Below, one piece after another: positions 8,313-16,627 of a stretch of DNA of 64,000 nucleotides. Numbering within the stretch: the stretch's first letter is position 1; each line of letters opens with the position of its first letter. This stretch comes from Microbacterium esteraromaticum (lineage in GTDB: Bacteria; Actinomycetota; Actinomycetes; Actinomycetales; Microbacteriaceae): the NCBI RefSeq assembly GCF_016907315.1, contig NZ_JAFBBS010000001.1:992001-1056000 (forward strand), written 5' to 3'. The notes beneath the pieces were generated by a model, which was not told the origin of the DNA, did not search any database, and saw only the letters and a program-made list of their open reading frames with translations. A program made the translations under genes and the position numbers.

Positions 8313-9674
8313 TCAGGCCTTGCGGATCAGCTTCTTGTTGACGAACTCGTCGGCGGCCAGCAGACCCAGCTCGCGCGAGGTGCCGCTGCGCTTCACGCCG
8401 CCGAAGGGCAGCTCCGGGCTGTCGGCGAGGGCGATGTTCACGTAGACCATGCCCGCCTCGATGCGGTTCACGACGCGTTCTGCCTGCTCGGCATCGGTCG
8501 TGAAGACGTACGAGCCGAGACCGAAGGTCGTATCGTTGGCGAGCTCGACGGCGGCGTCCTCGTCGGCGACGCGGTACACGACGGCGGCCGGGCCGAAGAG
8601 CTCCTCGCGGTAGACGTCCATCTCCGGCGTCACGTCGGCGAGCACGGTCGGCGCGAAGAACGCGCCGTCGCGGGTGCCTCCGGTCAGCACGGTCGCACCC
8701 TGGGCGACGGCCGTGTCGACCTGCTCCTGCAGGCGCTCAGCGGCGGCCAGCGACGACAGCGGCCCGAGAACCGTGTCCTCGTCGGTCGGGTCCTCGGCCG
8801 AGACCGCGGCGAGAGCCGCGGTGAACTTGGAGGTGAACTCCTCGTACAGGTCGTCGACGACGACGAAGCGCTTCGCGCCGTTGCACGACTGGCCGTTGTT
8901 GTCGAGGCGTGCGTCGACGGCGAGCTGCACGACCGAATCCAGGTCGTCGGTCGAGAGCACGATGAACGGGTCGGATCCGCCGAGCTCGAGCGCGACCTTC
9001 TTGAGGTTGCGGCCGGCGACCTCGGCGACGGCGGCGCCGGCACGCTCGGAGCCGGTCACCGAGACGCCGTGCACGCGCGCGTCGGCGATGATCGTCGCCG
9101 CCTGCTCGTTGGTGGCGTAGACGTTGACGTACGCGCCGTCGGGCAGACCGGCGTCGCGGTAGATGGCCTCGATCGCTGCGGCCGACTCGGGGCACTGCGG
9201 GGCGTGCTTGAGGATGATCGTGTTGCCGATCGCGAGGTTCGGGGCGGCGAAGCGCGCGACCTGGTACGCCGGGAAGTTCCACGGCATGATGCCGAGCAGC
9301 GCGCCCAGCGGAGCACGGCGCACGACGGCGGTGCCCTCACCGAGGATCTGCAGCGGCTGGTCGGCCGTGATCACGTCGATGTTGTCGGCGTAGTACTCGA
9401 TGATGTCAGCGGCGAACTCGACCTCGCCGACGGCGGCGGCGATCGGCTTGCCCATCTCGCGCACGATGATCGCACCGAGCTCGTCCTTGCGCTCACGGTG
9501 CAGCTCTGCGATGCGGCGGATGACCGCGGCGCGCTCGGCGGGAGCCGTGGCGCCCCAGGTCTTCGCAGCCGAGGCCGCGCGCGCGATGGCATCTTCGATC
9601 TGTGCGTCGGTGGCGGTCTCGTAGCTGGCGACGGTCTCGCCCGTGGCGGGATTGACGACGGCGTAGTCGGTCAT
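8313..9674 (-). CDS. NAD(P)-dependent succinate-semialdehyde dehydrogenase-like aldehyde dehydrogenase
   Basis: 453 aa, the short GabD1-like type of ALDH superfamily member. Visible are the nucleotide-binding part with MPWNFPAYQVARF, the general-base Glu in KVALELGGSDPF, the catalytic Cys in NNGQSCNGAKRF, and the C-terminal LPFGGVKRSGTSRELG. It oxidises an aldehyde to the acid; with GabT in the same block the expected substrate is succinate semialdehyde, or 4-aminobutanal. It is the last gene of the minus-strand catabolic series, 71 nt after the other dehydrogenase, and is followed by a strong hairpin. Which of the two enzymes does which step cannot be decided from sequence alone. Confidence 0.9.
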   Translation of the reverse strand: MTDYAVVNPATGETVASYETATDAQIEDAIARAASAAKTWGATAPAERAAVIRRIAELHRERKDELGAIIVREMGKPIAAAVGEVEFAADIIEYYADNIDVITADQPLQILGEGTAVVRRAPLGALLGIMPWNFPAYQVARFAAPNLAIGNTIILKHAPQCPESAAAIEAIYRDAGLPDGAYVNVYATNEQAATIIADARVHGVSVTGSERAGAAVAEVAGRNLKKVALELGGSDPFIVLSTDDLDSVVQLAVDARLDNNGQSCNGAKRFVVVDDLYEEFTSKFTAALAAVSAEDPTDEDTVLGPLSSLAAAERLQEQVDTAVAQGATVLTGGTRDGAFFAPTVLADVTPEMDVYREELFGPAAVVYRVADEDAAVELANDTTFGLGSYVFTTDAEQAERVVNRIEAGMVYVNIALADSPELPFGGVKRSGTSRELGLLAADEFVNKKLIRKA

Positions 9675-9745
9675 GTCGGTTCCTCTCGTGAAGTGCGGAT
9701 GCTGTGATGGGCTCCCTCGCAGCGCTCGGGAGCCCATCATCGTGG

Positions 9746-11215
9746 TCAGCTGTTGGGGATCAGCGTGTACTTGGTCGACAGGTACTCGTGGATGCCCTCG
9801 GCGCCGCCCTCGCGGCCGATGCCGGACTGCTTGACACCGCCGAAGGGAGCTGCGGCGTTCGAGACGACGCCCACGTTCAGACCCATCATGCCCGTCTCGA
9901 GCGCGTCGATCATGCGGTGACCGCGAGCGAGGTCCTCGGTGAAGACGTACGAGACCAGGCCGTACTCGGTGTCGTTCGCCAGGCGCACGGCCTCTGCCTC
10001 GTCGGCGAAGGTCGCGATGGCGAGCACCGGTCCGAAGATCTCCTCGCGCAGGATCGCGCTGCCGGCGACCACATCGGTCAGCACGGTCGGCTCGTAGAAG
10101 GTGCCGGTGCCCTCGACGGCCTTGCCGCCGGCGAGCACGCGAGCGCCGCGGTCGACGGCGTCGCCCACGAGCTCCTGCGCCTTGGCGACCGCATCCTCGT
10201 CGATCAGCGGGCCGATGGCCACGCCGTCTTCGGTGCCGCGGCCGATCTTCATCGCCTGCACGCGCTCGGCGACGCGACGGGCGAACTCGTCGGCGACGTC
10301 CTGGTGCACGATGAACCGGTTGGCCGCGGTGCAGGCCTGGCCGATGTTGCGGAACTTCGCGGCCATCGCGCCGTCGACCGCCTTGTCGAGGTCGGCGTCC
10401 TCGAAGACGACGAACGGGGCGTTGCCGCCCAGCTCCATCGACACCCGCAGGATTCCGTCGGCCGCCTGGGCGATGAGCTTGCGGCCCACCTCGGTCGAGC
10501 CGGTGAACGACAGCTTGCGCAGACGAGGGTCGGCGATGATCGGGCCGGACAGCGCGCCGGAGCGCGAGGTCTGCACGACGTTCACGACACCGGCGGGCAG
10601 GCCGGCCTCTTCCAGCAGCTTCGTGAAGAAGATGGTGGTGAGGGGCGTGAGTGCCGGGGGCTTGATGATGACGGTGCAGCCGGCTGCGAGCGCCGGGGCG
10701 ATCTTGCGGGTCGCCATCGCGAACGGGAAGTTCCACGGGGTGACGAAGAACGACGGGCCCACCGGGCGCTGCGACACGACCATCTGGCCGGTGCCCTCGG
10801 GGTTGCTGCCGTAGCGGCCGCTGATGCGCACGGCCTCCTCGCTGAACCAGCGAAGGAACTCGCCGCCGTAGACGACCTCTCCGCGGGCCTCGGCGAGCGG
10901 CTTGCCCATCTCGAGGGTCATCAGCAGGGCGAGGTCCTCCTTGTGCTGCTGCACGAGGTCAAAGGCGCGGCGGAGGATGTCGCTGCGGGTGCGCGGGGCG
11001 GTCGCCGCCCAGGCATCCTGCGCGGCGACGGCGGCGTCGAGCGCCCGGATGCCGTCAGCCGGCGTCGCATCGGCGATCGACGCGATCACCTCGTTGGTGG
11101 CGGGGTCGCGCACGTCGAAGGTGCGCCCCTCTTCGGCATCCGTCCACTGGCCGCCGATGAAGAGTCCGCCGGGGACGCGGGAGAGGAGCTCCTGCTCGTT
11201 CGATGCGAGTGTCAT
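9746..11215 (-). CDS. Aldehyde dehydrogenase, GabD/SSADH type
   Basis: 489 aa from ATG (MTLASNEQELLSRVPGGLFIGG); an in-frame TTG 36 nt upstream lacks a better ribosome binding site. It has the canonical ALDH motifs: FFVTPWNFPFAMATRK, FTGSTEVGRKL, the Glu in VSMELGGNAPFVVF, the catalytic Cys in NIGQACTAANRFIV, and AAPFGGVKQSGIGREGG. Length and motifs fit NADP-type succinate-semialdehyde dehydrogenase. In the putrescine route one of the two ALDHs should convert 4-aminobutanal to GABA and the other succinate semialdehyde to succinate. It starts 32 nt after the permease stop, so is probably co-transcribed. Confidence 0.92.
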   Translation of the reverse strand: MTLASNEQELLSRVPGGLFIGGQWTDAEEGRTFDVRDPATNEVIASIADATPADGIRALDAAVAAQDAWAATAPRTRSDILRRAFDLVQQHKEDLALLMTLEMGKPLAEARGEVVYGGEFLRWFSEEAVRISGRYGSNPEGTGQMVVSQRPVGPSFFVTPWNFPFAMATRKIAPALAAGCTVIIKPPALTPLTTIFFTKLLEEAGLPAGVVNVVQTSRSGALSGPIIADPRLRKLSFTGSTEVGRKLIAQAADGILRVSMELGGNAPFVVFEDADLDKAVDGAMAAKFRNIGQACTAANRFIVHQDVADEFARRVAERVQAMKIGRGTEDGVAIGPLIDEDAVAKAQELVGDAVDRGARVLAGGKAVEGTGTFYEPTVLTDVVAGSAILREEIFGPVLAIATFADEAEAVRLANDTEYGLVSYVFTEDLARGHRMIDALETGMMGLNVGVVSNAAAPFGGVKQSGIGREGGAEGIHEYLSTKYTLIPNS

Positions 11216-11247
11216 GTTCGTCTCGATTCTGTCGGTATGTGGGTCGG

Positions 11248-12813
11248 TCAACCGCGGCGGGTGCTGGGCGGGGCGTCCACACCCAGCGTCTCACCGCGGA
11301 AGAAGGCGGGGGCGAAGATCCGCTGCACCATCATGAGCACTGCTCCGAAGACGAGCAGGCCGACGCCGATGAAGAACACGATGCCGATGCCGCCCTCCCC
11401 GTTCGCGTCGGCGCCGATGGCGATGGATCCGTAGTCGGGCGCGAGGCTGTCGACCGCCGTGATCACGAAGAGCACGAGCAGGATGACGCCGCCGACGAGG
11501 GGGCTGGCGAACTTGAAGAAGAAGTCCTTGCCGGAGTCGAACCACTGACGGCGGAAGTACCAGACGCACGAGAGCGCGGTGATGCCGTAGTAGAAGCAGA
11601 TCATCATGCCCAGCGCGAGGATCGTGTCCCACAGCGCGTCTTCGCTGAGGAAGCGCATGACGGCGTAGAACCCGCCGGCGACCACGGCGGAGGCGATGGT
11701 CGCATAGCCCGGCGTGAAGAAGCGCGGGCTGACCCCGGCGAACTTGCGCGGCATGGCACCGTAGTGGCCCATCGCCAGCAGGGTGCGTGCCGGTGAGATG
11801 AAGGTCGACTGCAGCGACGACGCCGAGGAGGTCAGCACGGCGAGCGAGAGCAGGAAGGCGAGGCCGCCCATCACCGGGCCCGAGAGCGCGAAGAAGACGT
11901 TGCCGCCGATGTCCTCGTTGGTGAGTCCGAGGCCCTTGTCGCCGATGCCGGAGTACATGAGGCTGCTGACGGTGAGCAGCAGGTAGATCGCGATGATCGA
12001 GACGACCGTGAGCATGGCGGCGCGGCCGGGCGTGCGCTCGGGGTCCTTCGCCTCCTCGTTCATGGTGAGGGTGACATCCCAGCCCCAGAACATGAACACC
12101 GAGGCCGACAGGCCCATGACGATCATCGACAGACCGCCCTGGATCTCGAAGGGGTTGAACCAGGCGAACTCGGGCAGGTTCGCCTCGAAGGCGCCACCCT
12201 GCACGGTCTCGACGATCGCCATGACGGAGAACAGCACGAGGATGGCGAGCTGGAACGCCACGAGGCCGTACTGCAGCTTCTGCGAGGTCGACACGTCGCG
12301 GTACGAGACCCATGCGGCGAGAGCGACGAAGATCAGGCACACCGCGACGTTGACGAACGGGTTGCGGGTGATGCCGGCGATGGTCTCGTCGCCCGAGATC
12401 TGCGCGATCAGGAGGAAGAGGAAGTCCACCGCGATGCCGGCGAGGTTGGAGAGCACCAGGATGGTGGCGACGATCAGGCCCCAGCCGGCCATCCAGCCGA
12501 CGTAAGGGCCGAACGCTCGCGTGGCCCAGGTGAAGCTCGTGCCCGAGTCGGGCATGGCCTTGTTGAGCTCGCGGTAGCCGAACGCGACGAGCAGCATCGG
12601 GATGAACCCGAGCAGCAGAATCGCCGGCACCTGGAAGCCGACGGCGCCGACGGCGCCGCCGATGCCCGCGGTGTAGGTGTAGGCGGGGGCAATGCACGAG
12701 ATGCCCATCACCAGGGCGCCGAGGACGCCGACGGTGCCCACGCTGAGGCCCTTGCGTGAGATGCCGGTCGTCACTCCGGCTTCGGGCGTCGTTGCCCGGT
12801 CGATGCTGGACAT
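11248..12813 (-). CDS. APC-superfamily amino acid/polyamine permease
   Basis: 521 aa, about 12 membrane-spanning helices, no signal peptide. The first helix has the APC signature (GVLGALVMGISCIAPAYTY), and FGYRELNKAMPDSGTSFTWATRAFG follows between helices 2 and 3. It is an inner-membrane symporter for an amino acid, GABA or a polyamine; the catabolic genes around it favour putrescine or GABA. The ATG overlaps the stop of the universal stress gene by one base (TGATG), so they are translationally coupled. GGAG lies just upstream. Confidence 0.9.
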   Translation of the reverse strand: MSSIDRATTPEAGVTTGISRKGLSVGTVGVLGALVMGISCIAPAYTYTAGIGGAVGAVGFQVPAILLLGFIPMLLVAFGYRELNKAMPDSGTSFTWATRAFGPYVGWMAGWGLIVATILVLSNLAGIAVDFLFLLIAQISGDETIAGITRNPFVNVAVCLIFVALAAWVSYRDVSTSQKLQYGLVAFQLAILVLFSVMAIVETVQGGAFEANLPEFAWFNPFEIQGGLSMIVMGLSASVFMFWGWDVTLTMNEEAKDPERTPGRAAMLTVVSIIAIYLLLTVSSLMYSGIGDKGLGLTNEDIGGNVFFALSGPVMGGLAFLLSLAVLTSSASSLQSTFISPARTLLAMGHYGAMPRKFAGVSPRFFTPGYATIASAVVAGGFYAVMRFLSEDALWDTILALGMMICFYYGITALSCVWYFRRQWFDSGKDFFFKFASPLVGGVILLVLFVITAVDSLAPDYGSIAIGADANGEGGIGIVFFIGVGLLVFGAVLMMVQRIFAPAFFRGETLGVDAPPSTRRG

Positions 12814-13706
12814 CAGTTGTCTCCTGCTTCAGCGCGAGTGCGCGGTACGACGATCATCGGGACGGGGAGTTCGTGCAGCATCTTCGCGGCCGTCGACCCG
12901 AGGAAGAGGCGGCGAGGCTGGGCCAGGCGGCTCGAACCGACGAGGACGACCTCACCCGGATGCCAGCGCAGGTGCGCCACGGCGTCTTCGACGCTGTCCC
13001 CGGCGGCGCGCTCGACCTCGGCCGAGACGCCATCGGGAAGCGCGGCGCGCACCTGGGCCAACACGTCGTCGCCGTGCGCGTTCTGCACCAGGCTGATCGC
13101 CCCGGTATCGAGACCCGCGGGCACGTCGAACGGCACGAGCGACACGAGACGGAGGGTTCCGCGGGCTGCGGCTGCCAGGCGCACGGCGGCGTCGAGCAGC
13201 ACGTCGGCCCCCGCACGGGTGCCGACGGCCGCGGTGACGCGCGGGATCGGCGCATCGGCGTCGGCGTTGCGACGCGATCCGGCCGGCGCGAGCGCGACGG
13301 GGATCGGTGACGAGTGCACGAGCTCGGATGCCACGGAGCCGAGGCGGTGACGCCCGAGCGTGCTTCCGTTCGCGGCGCCGACCACGAGCAGACGGGCGTC
13401 GAACTCCTCGCCGGCGGCGATGATGCCCTCGGCGAACGACTCGTTGAAGCGGACGTGCCCCAGGCTGCGGACGTCGGACGGAACCTCGGCGATGGCGGCG
13501 CGCAGCCACTCCTCGGCCTGGCCGCGCACGTGGTCCTCGAAGGCGCGCTCGGGCGGCACCACCGAGGCGCTGCGCGTGCCAGCAGGCGGCAGGACGATCA
13601 CCAGGTCGAGGTGCGCGTCGATGCTGCGGGCCAGGCGGATGCCGAGCGCCAGGGCGTCAGCCCCGGCATCCGTCGCCGTGTAGCCGACGACGATCGAACC
13701 GGTCAT
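12813..13706 (-). CDS. Tandem universal stress protein (two Usp domains)
   Basis: 297 aa with two Usp domains (about residues 1-145 and 150-297). Both carry the ATP-binding type motif: GAANGSTLGRHRLGSVASELV in the first and VGSSRLAQPRRLFLGSTAAKM in the second. It is cytosolic and probably binds ATP or another nucleotide. Its ATG overlaps the amine oxidase stop by four bases (ATGA), and its own stop overlaps the permease start by one base. It therefore sits inside the catabolic operon, perhaps modulating uptake or signalling amine stress; that role is inference. Confidence 0.9.
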   Translation of the reverse strand: MTGSIVVGYTATDAGADALALGIRLARSIDAHLDLVIVLPPAGTRSASVVPPERAFEDHVRGQAEEWLRAAIAEVPSDVRSLGHVRFNESFAEGIIAAGEEFDARLLVVGAANGSTLGRHRLGSVASELVHSSPIPVALAPAGSRRNADADAPIPRVTAAVGTRAGADVLLDAAVRLAAAARGTLRLVSLVPFDVPAGLDTGAISLVQNAHGDDVLAQVRAALPDGVSAEVERAAGDSVEDAVAHLRWHPGEVVLVGSSRLAQPRRLFLGSTAAKMLHELPVPMIVVPRTRAEAGDN

Positions 13707-15082
13707 GCGCCGGCGCCCTCGGCGCCGACCTTCTCGACGATCTGCGAGGCGGCGAGGCGGCCCATGCGGATCGCGCCGTCGACGTGCTGGTAGCCGGCGC
13801 CTGCCATGTCGCTGCACGCGAAGTGGATCGGGCCGACGGCGGCGCGCAGGTCGGCGCCGTAGCGGTGCAGACCGCCCATGTCGAAGCTCGCCGCGTATGC
13901 GCCGCGGGTCCACTCCTCGGTGCCCCAGTCGCTCTCGTAGTAGACAACCGGGTTCTTCGCCTCGGGGCCGTAGTAGTGCGACAGCGACTCGAGGATGCGC
14001 TCCTTGCGCTCCTCGGCGCTCAGCGTGAAGAGGTCGTCGGCGTTCTGGTCGCTGACGAAGCCGACGAGGGTGCCTCGTTCGTCGCCGTGGTTGGTGTTGT
14101 CGTAGGCCTCGTGCGAGAGCTCGTACGGGCTGAACGCGGTGCCGCTGAGGCCCTGCTCACGCCAGAACGGGCGGTCGTACACGGCGTGCACCTTGATGAC
14201 GAAGCCCATCGAGAGGTGCTGGTGCAGCTGGTGCTGACGGCGCGGCAGCGGGGGCACGAACGAGATGCGGTTGTAGAGCACGGGCGCGTGCGCGAGGATC
14301 GCGTGCTTCGCGTGCACGGTGACGCCGTCCGCGTGCGCGACGACCCCCTCGTCCGACCACTCGAGGGTGCGCACCGGCTGGCCGAGCATGACGTCGTCGC
14401 CGAGGCGCTCGGCGAGCAGCAGGGGCACCTGCTGGAGTCCGCCGACGACGCGCTTGTCGAGGATGAAGTCGGCGTCGACGAGGTTCGAGTACGAGCCGGC
14501 CGATGCCGCCATGAGCAGCGACTGCAGCAGCGAGAACGCGTGCGTCGGCTTGGTGAGCATCGCGGAACCGGTGGCGAACGCCAGGTTGCGCACGGCCTCG
14601 TCATCGTCGGTCTGCTGGCGCAGCCAGGCATCCCAGGTGACCGAGTCCCACTCGGCCGCGTTCGGGTGCTCCCACGGACGGTCGGGGTCGATCTCGGCGA
14701 CCATGGCGTCGAGACGCTCGGTGATCTCGGCGATCGTCGCCTCGGTCTCGGCCGACACGGGGAACATCTCGCCGGTGAAGCGGTGCAGGGTGCCGTCGGG
14801 GCCGACGTAGACGCTGTCGCCGTCGCGGTAGCGGTCGTAGGTCTCGAGGCCGAGTTCGGCGAGCGTGTCCTTCAGGGCGTCCTGATCGGGCGAGACCCAC
14901 TGGCCGCCCAGCTCGAGCATGGCACCGTCGACGGTGTCGGTCCACAGACGCCCGCCGACGCGGTCCCGCGCCTCGAGCACGACGACCGACAGACCGGCCT
15001 TGCGCAGCTCGTTCGCTGCGGTGGTGCCGGCGGCTCCGGCGCCGACGATGACGACGTCGCGAGTGATCTCGTGCTGTGCCAT
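13703..15082 (-). CDS. Flavin-containing amine oxidase (putrescine/monoamine oxidase type)
   Basis: 459 aa from the ATG of MAQHEITRDVVIVGAG, preceded by GGAGAT; an upstream in-frame ATG is less likely. The N-terminus is a Rossmann FAD-binding motif (VVIVGAGAAGTTAANELRKA) followed by VVLEARDRVGGR and LELGGQWVSPDQ. The C-terminal FAD segment IHFACSDMAGAGYQHVDGAIRMG is conserved among monoamine and putrescine oxidases. It oxidises a primary amine to aldehyde with release of ammonia and hydrogen peroxide; with GabT and two aldehyde dehydrogenases around it, putrescine is the best guess. The short gap to gabT (85 nt) allows co-transcription. Confidence 0.9.
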   Translation of the reverse strand: MAQHEITRDVVIVGAGAAGTTAANELRKAGLSVVVLEARDRVGGRLWTDTVDGAMLELGGQWVSPDQDALKDTLAELGLETYDRYRDGDSVYVGPDGTLHRFTGEMFPVSAETEATIAEITERLDAMVAEIDPDRPWEHPNAAEWDSVTWDAWLRQQTDDDEAVRNLAFATGSAMLTKPTHAFSLLQSLLMAASAGSYSNLVDADFILDKRVVGGLQQVPLLLAERLGDDVMLGQPVRTLEWSDEGVVAHADGVTVHAKHAILAHAPVLYNRISFVPPLPRRQHQLHQHLSMGFVIKVHAVYDRPFWREQGLSGTAFSPYELSHEAYDNTNHGDERGTLVGFVSDQNADDLFTLSAEERKERILESLSHYYGPEAKNPVVYYESDWGTEEWTRGAYAASFDMGGLHRYGADLRAAVGPIHFACSDMAGAGYQHVDGAIRMGRLAASQIVEKVGAEGAGA

Positions 15083-15167
15083 GGGTGATCTCCTTCGATG
15101 CAAGATGTTCAAGTGAATGTGCCGGCCGCGATCCCTGATCCCCCGACCAGGATCGCGGCCGGCCGTC

Positions 15168-16526
15168 TCAGGCGCGCTCGAGCGCGGCGGCGAGGACGTC
15201 GATGCCCTCGTTCAGCAGGTCGTCGCCGATCGACAGCGGCGGCAGGAAGCGGATGACGTTGCCGAACGTTCCGCAGGTGAGGATGATGACGCCCTCGGCC
15301 ACGCAGGCCTTGGCGACGGCGCTGGTGAGCGCGGCGTCAGGGGCGCCGGTCTCGGCGTCGACGAACTCGACAGCGATCATGGCGCCGTGCCCGCGGATGT
15401 CGCCCAGGCGCGGGTCGTTCTCGCGGATCGCGCCGAGGCGCTCGGTGAGCAGTGCGCCGATCTGCTGTGCGCGCTCGATGAGGCCGTCGTTCTCGAAGGC
15501 GTCGATCGCAGCGAGCGCTGCTGCGCAGGCGATCGGGTTGCCGCCGTAGGTGCCGCCGAGGCCGCCGGCGTGAGCGGCGTCCATGATCTCGGCACGCCCG
15601 GTGACGCCCGCGAGCGGGAGGCCGGCGGCGATGCCCTTGGCGGTGGTGATCAGGTCGGGCTCGATGCCGAAGATCTCGCTCGCGAACATCGAGCCGGTGC
15701 GGGCGAAGCCGGTCTGCACCTCGTCGGCGATGAACACGACGCCGTTGTCGCGGCACCAGGCCACGACGGCGTCGAGGAAGCCATCGGCGGGGACGATGAA
15801 GCCGCCCTCGCCCTGGATGGGCTCGATGATGACGGCTGCCAGGCTGTCGGCGCCGATCTGCTTCTCGATGAGCGTGATGGCGCGCGTGGCCGCCTCGGCG
15901 CCGGTGAGGCCGTCGCGGTACGGGTACGAGCCGGGCACCCGGTAGACCTCGGGGGCGAACGGGCCGAAGCCGGCCTTGTAGGGCATCGACTTGGCGGTGA
16001 GCGCCATGGTGAGGTTGGTGCGGCCGTGGTAGCCGTGGTCGAACGCGACGACGGCTTGGCGGCCGGTGTGCTTGCGGGCGATCTTGATGGCGTTCTCGAC
16101 GGCCTCGGCGCCCGAGTTGAACAGGGCGGTCTTCTTGGCGAAGTCGCCGGGGGTGAGGCGGTTGAGGGCCTCGGCGACGTCGACGTACGACTCGTACGGC
16201 GAAACCATGAAGCAGGTGTGGGTGAACTGCGCGGCCTGCGCGGCGACGGCAGCGGCGACCTTCGGGTGCGCGTTGCCGACGCTGGTCACGGCGATGCCGG
16301 AGCCGAGGTCGATGAGCGAGTTGCCGTCTGCGTCGAGGACGACGCCGCCGCCGGCGGCGACGACGGAGACGGGCATGGAGTGCGCGACTCCTGCGGCCAC
16401 CGCCTCGGCCTTGCGGGCGAGGATCGCGGCGGAGCGCGGGCCGGGCAGCTCTGTGACGATGCGACGGACCTGCTCGAGGGTGGGTCCGCCTGCGGGAATC
16501 GTGGAGGTCTCGTCGATGAGGGTCAT
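15168..16526 (-). CDS. gabT: 4-aminobutyrate-2-oxoglutarate aminotransferase
   Basis: 452 aa, class-III PLP aminotransferase. Key features are NSGAEAVENAIKIARKHTGR, the PLP-binding FIADEVQTGFARTG, the Schiff-base lysine in LITTAKGIAAGLPL, and GGTYGGNPIACAAALA. It moves the amino group of GABA to 2-oxoglutarate, giving succinate semialdehyde and glutamate. It is the first gene of the minus-strand catabolic block and is divergent from the PucR-type regulator. The ATG lacks a ribosome binding site and sits 6 nt after a TAACCT -10 box, so the mRNA is probably leaderless. Confidence 0.95.
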   Translation of the reverse strand: MTLIDETSTIPAGGPTLEQVRRIVTELPGPRSAAILARKAEAVAAGVAHSMPVSVVAAGGGVVLDADGNSLIDLGSGIAVTSVGNAHPKVAAAVAAQAAQFTHTCFMVSPYESYVDVAEALNRLTPGDFAKKTALFNSGAEAVENAIKIARKHTGRQAVVAFDHGYHGRTNLTMALTAKSMPYKAGFGPFAPEVYRVPGSYPYRDGLTGAEAATRAITLIEKQIGADSLAAVIIEPIQGEGGFIVPADGFLDAVVAWCRDNGVVFIADEVQTGFARTGSMFASEIFGIEPDLITTAKGIAAGLPLAGVTGRAEIMDAAHAGGLGGTYGGNPIACAAALAAIDAFENDGLIERAQQIGALLTERLGAIRENDPRLGDIRGHGAMIAVEFVDAETGAPDAALTSAVAKACVAEGVIILTCGTFGNVIRFLPPLSIGDDLLNEGIDVLAAALERA

Positions 16527-16538
16527 GAGGCGAGGTTA
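16524..16538 (-). promoter_or_regulatory. Putative leaderless promoter -10 box for gabT
   Basis: TAACCT (minus strand, 16533-16538) ends 6 nt before the ATG at 16526, the spacing expected when transcription starts at the A of the start codon. No clear -35 is seen, which would suit an activator-dependent promoter. Confidence 0.45.
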
Positions 16539-16572
16539 CGACTGTCGGAAGACCGGATGCATTCGCCGCGGC

Positions 16573-16606
16573 GTACACTTCTGATGGACACTTCGCCATT
16601 CTGTAC
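16573..16606. promoter_or_regulatory. Inverted GTACA/TGTAC repeat in the gabT-regulator intergenic region
   Basis: GTACA (16573) and TGTAC (16602-16606) are mirror halves, each with a GATGG/CCATT-like inner element (CTGATGG and CCATTCTG). The element lies upstream of both divergent start codons. It is a candidate operator for the PucR-type regulator; only the symmetry is seen. Confidence 0.4.
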
Positions 16607-16627
16607 AAACCCGGGAAAGGGGTCGTC

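Noticed and set aside
9675..10736. The aldehyde dehydrogenase frame stays open upstream beyond its ATG, suggesting an 807-aa protein
   Set aside because: The extra part is the out-of-frame reading of the neighbouring dehydrogenase; ATG at 9674 has a ribosome binding site and gives the family length.
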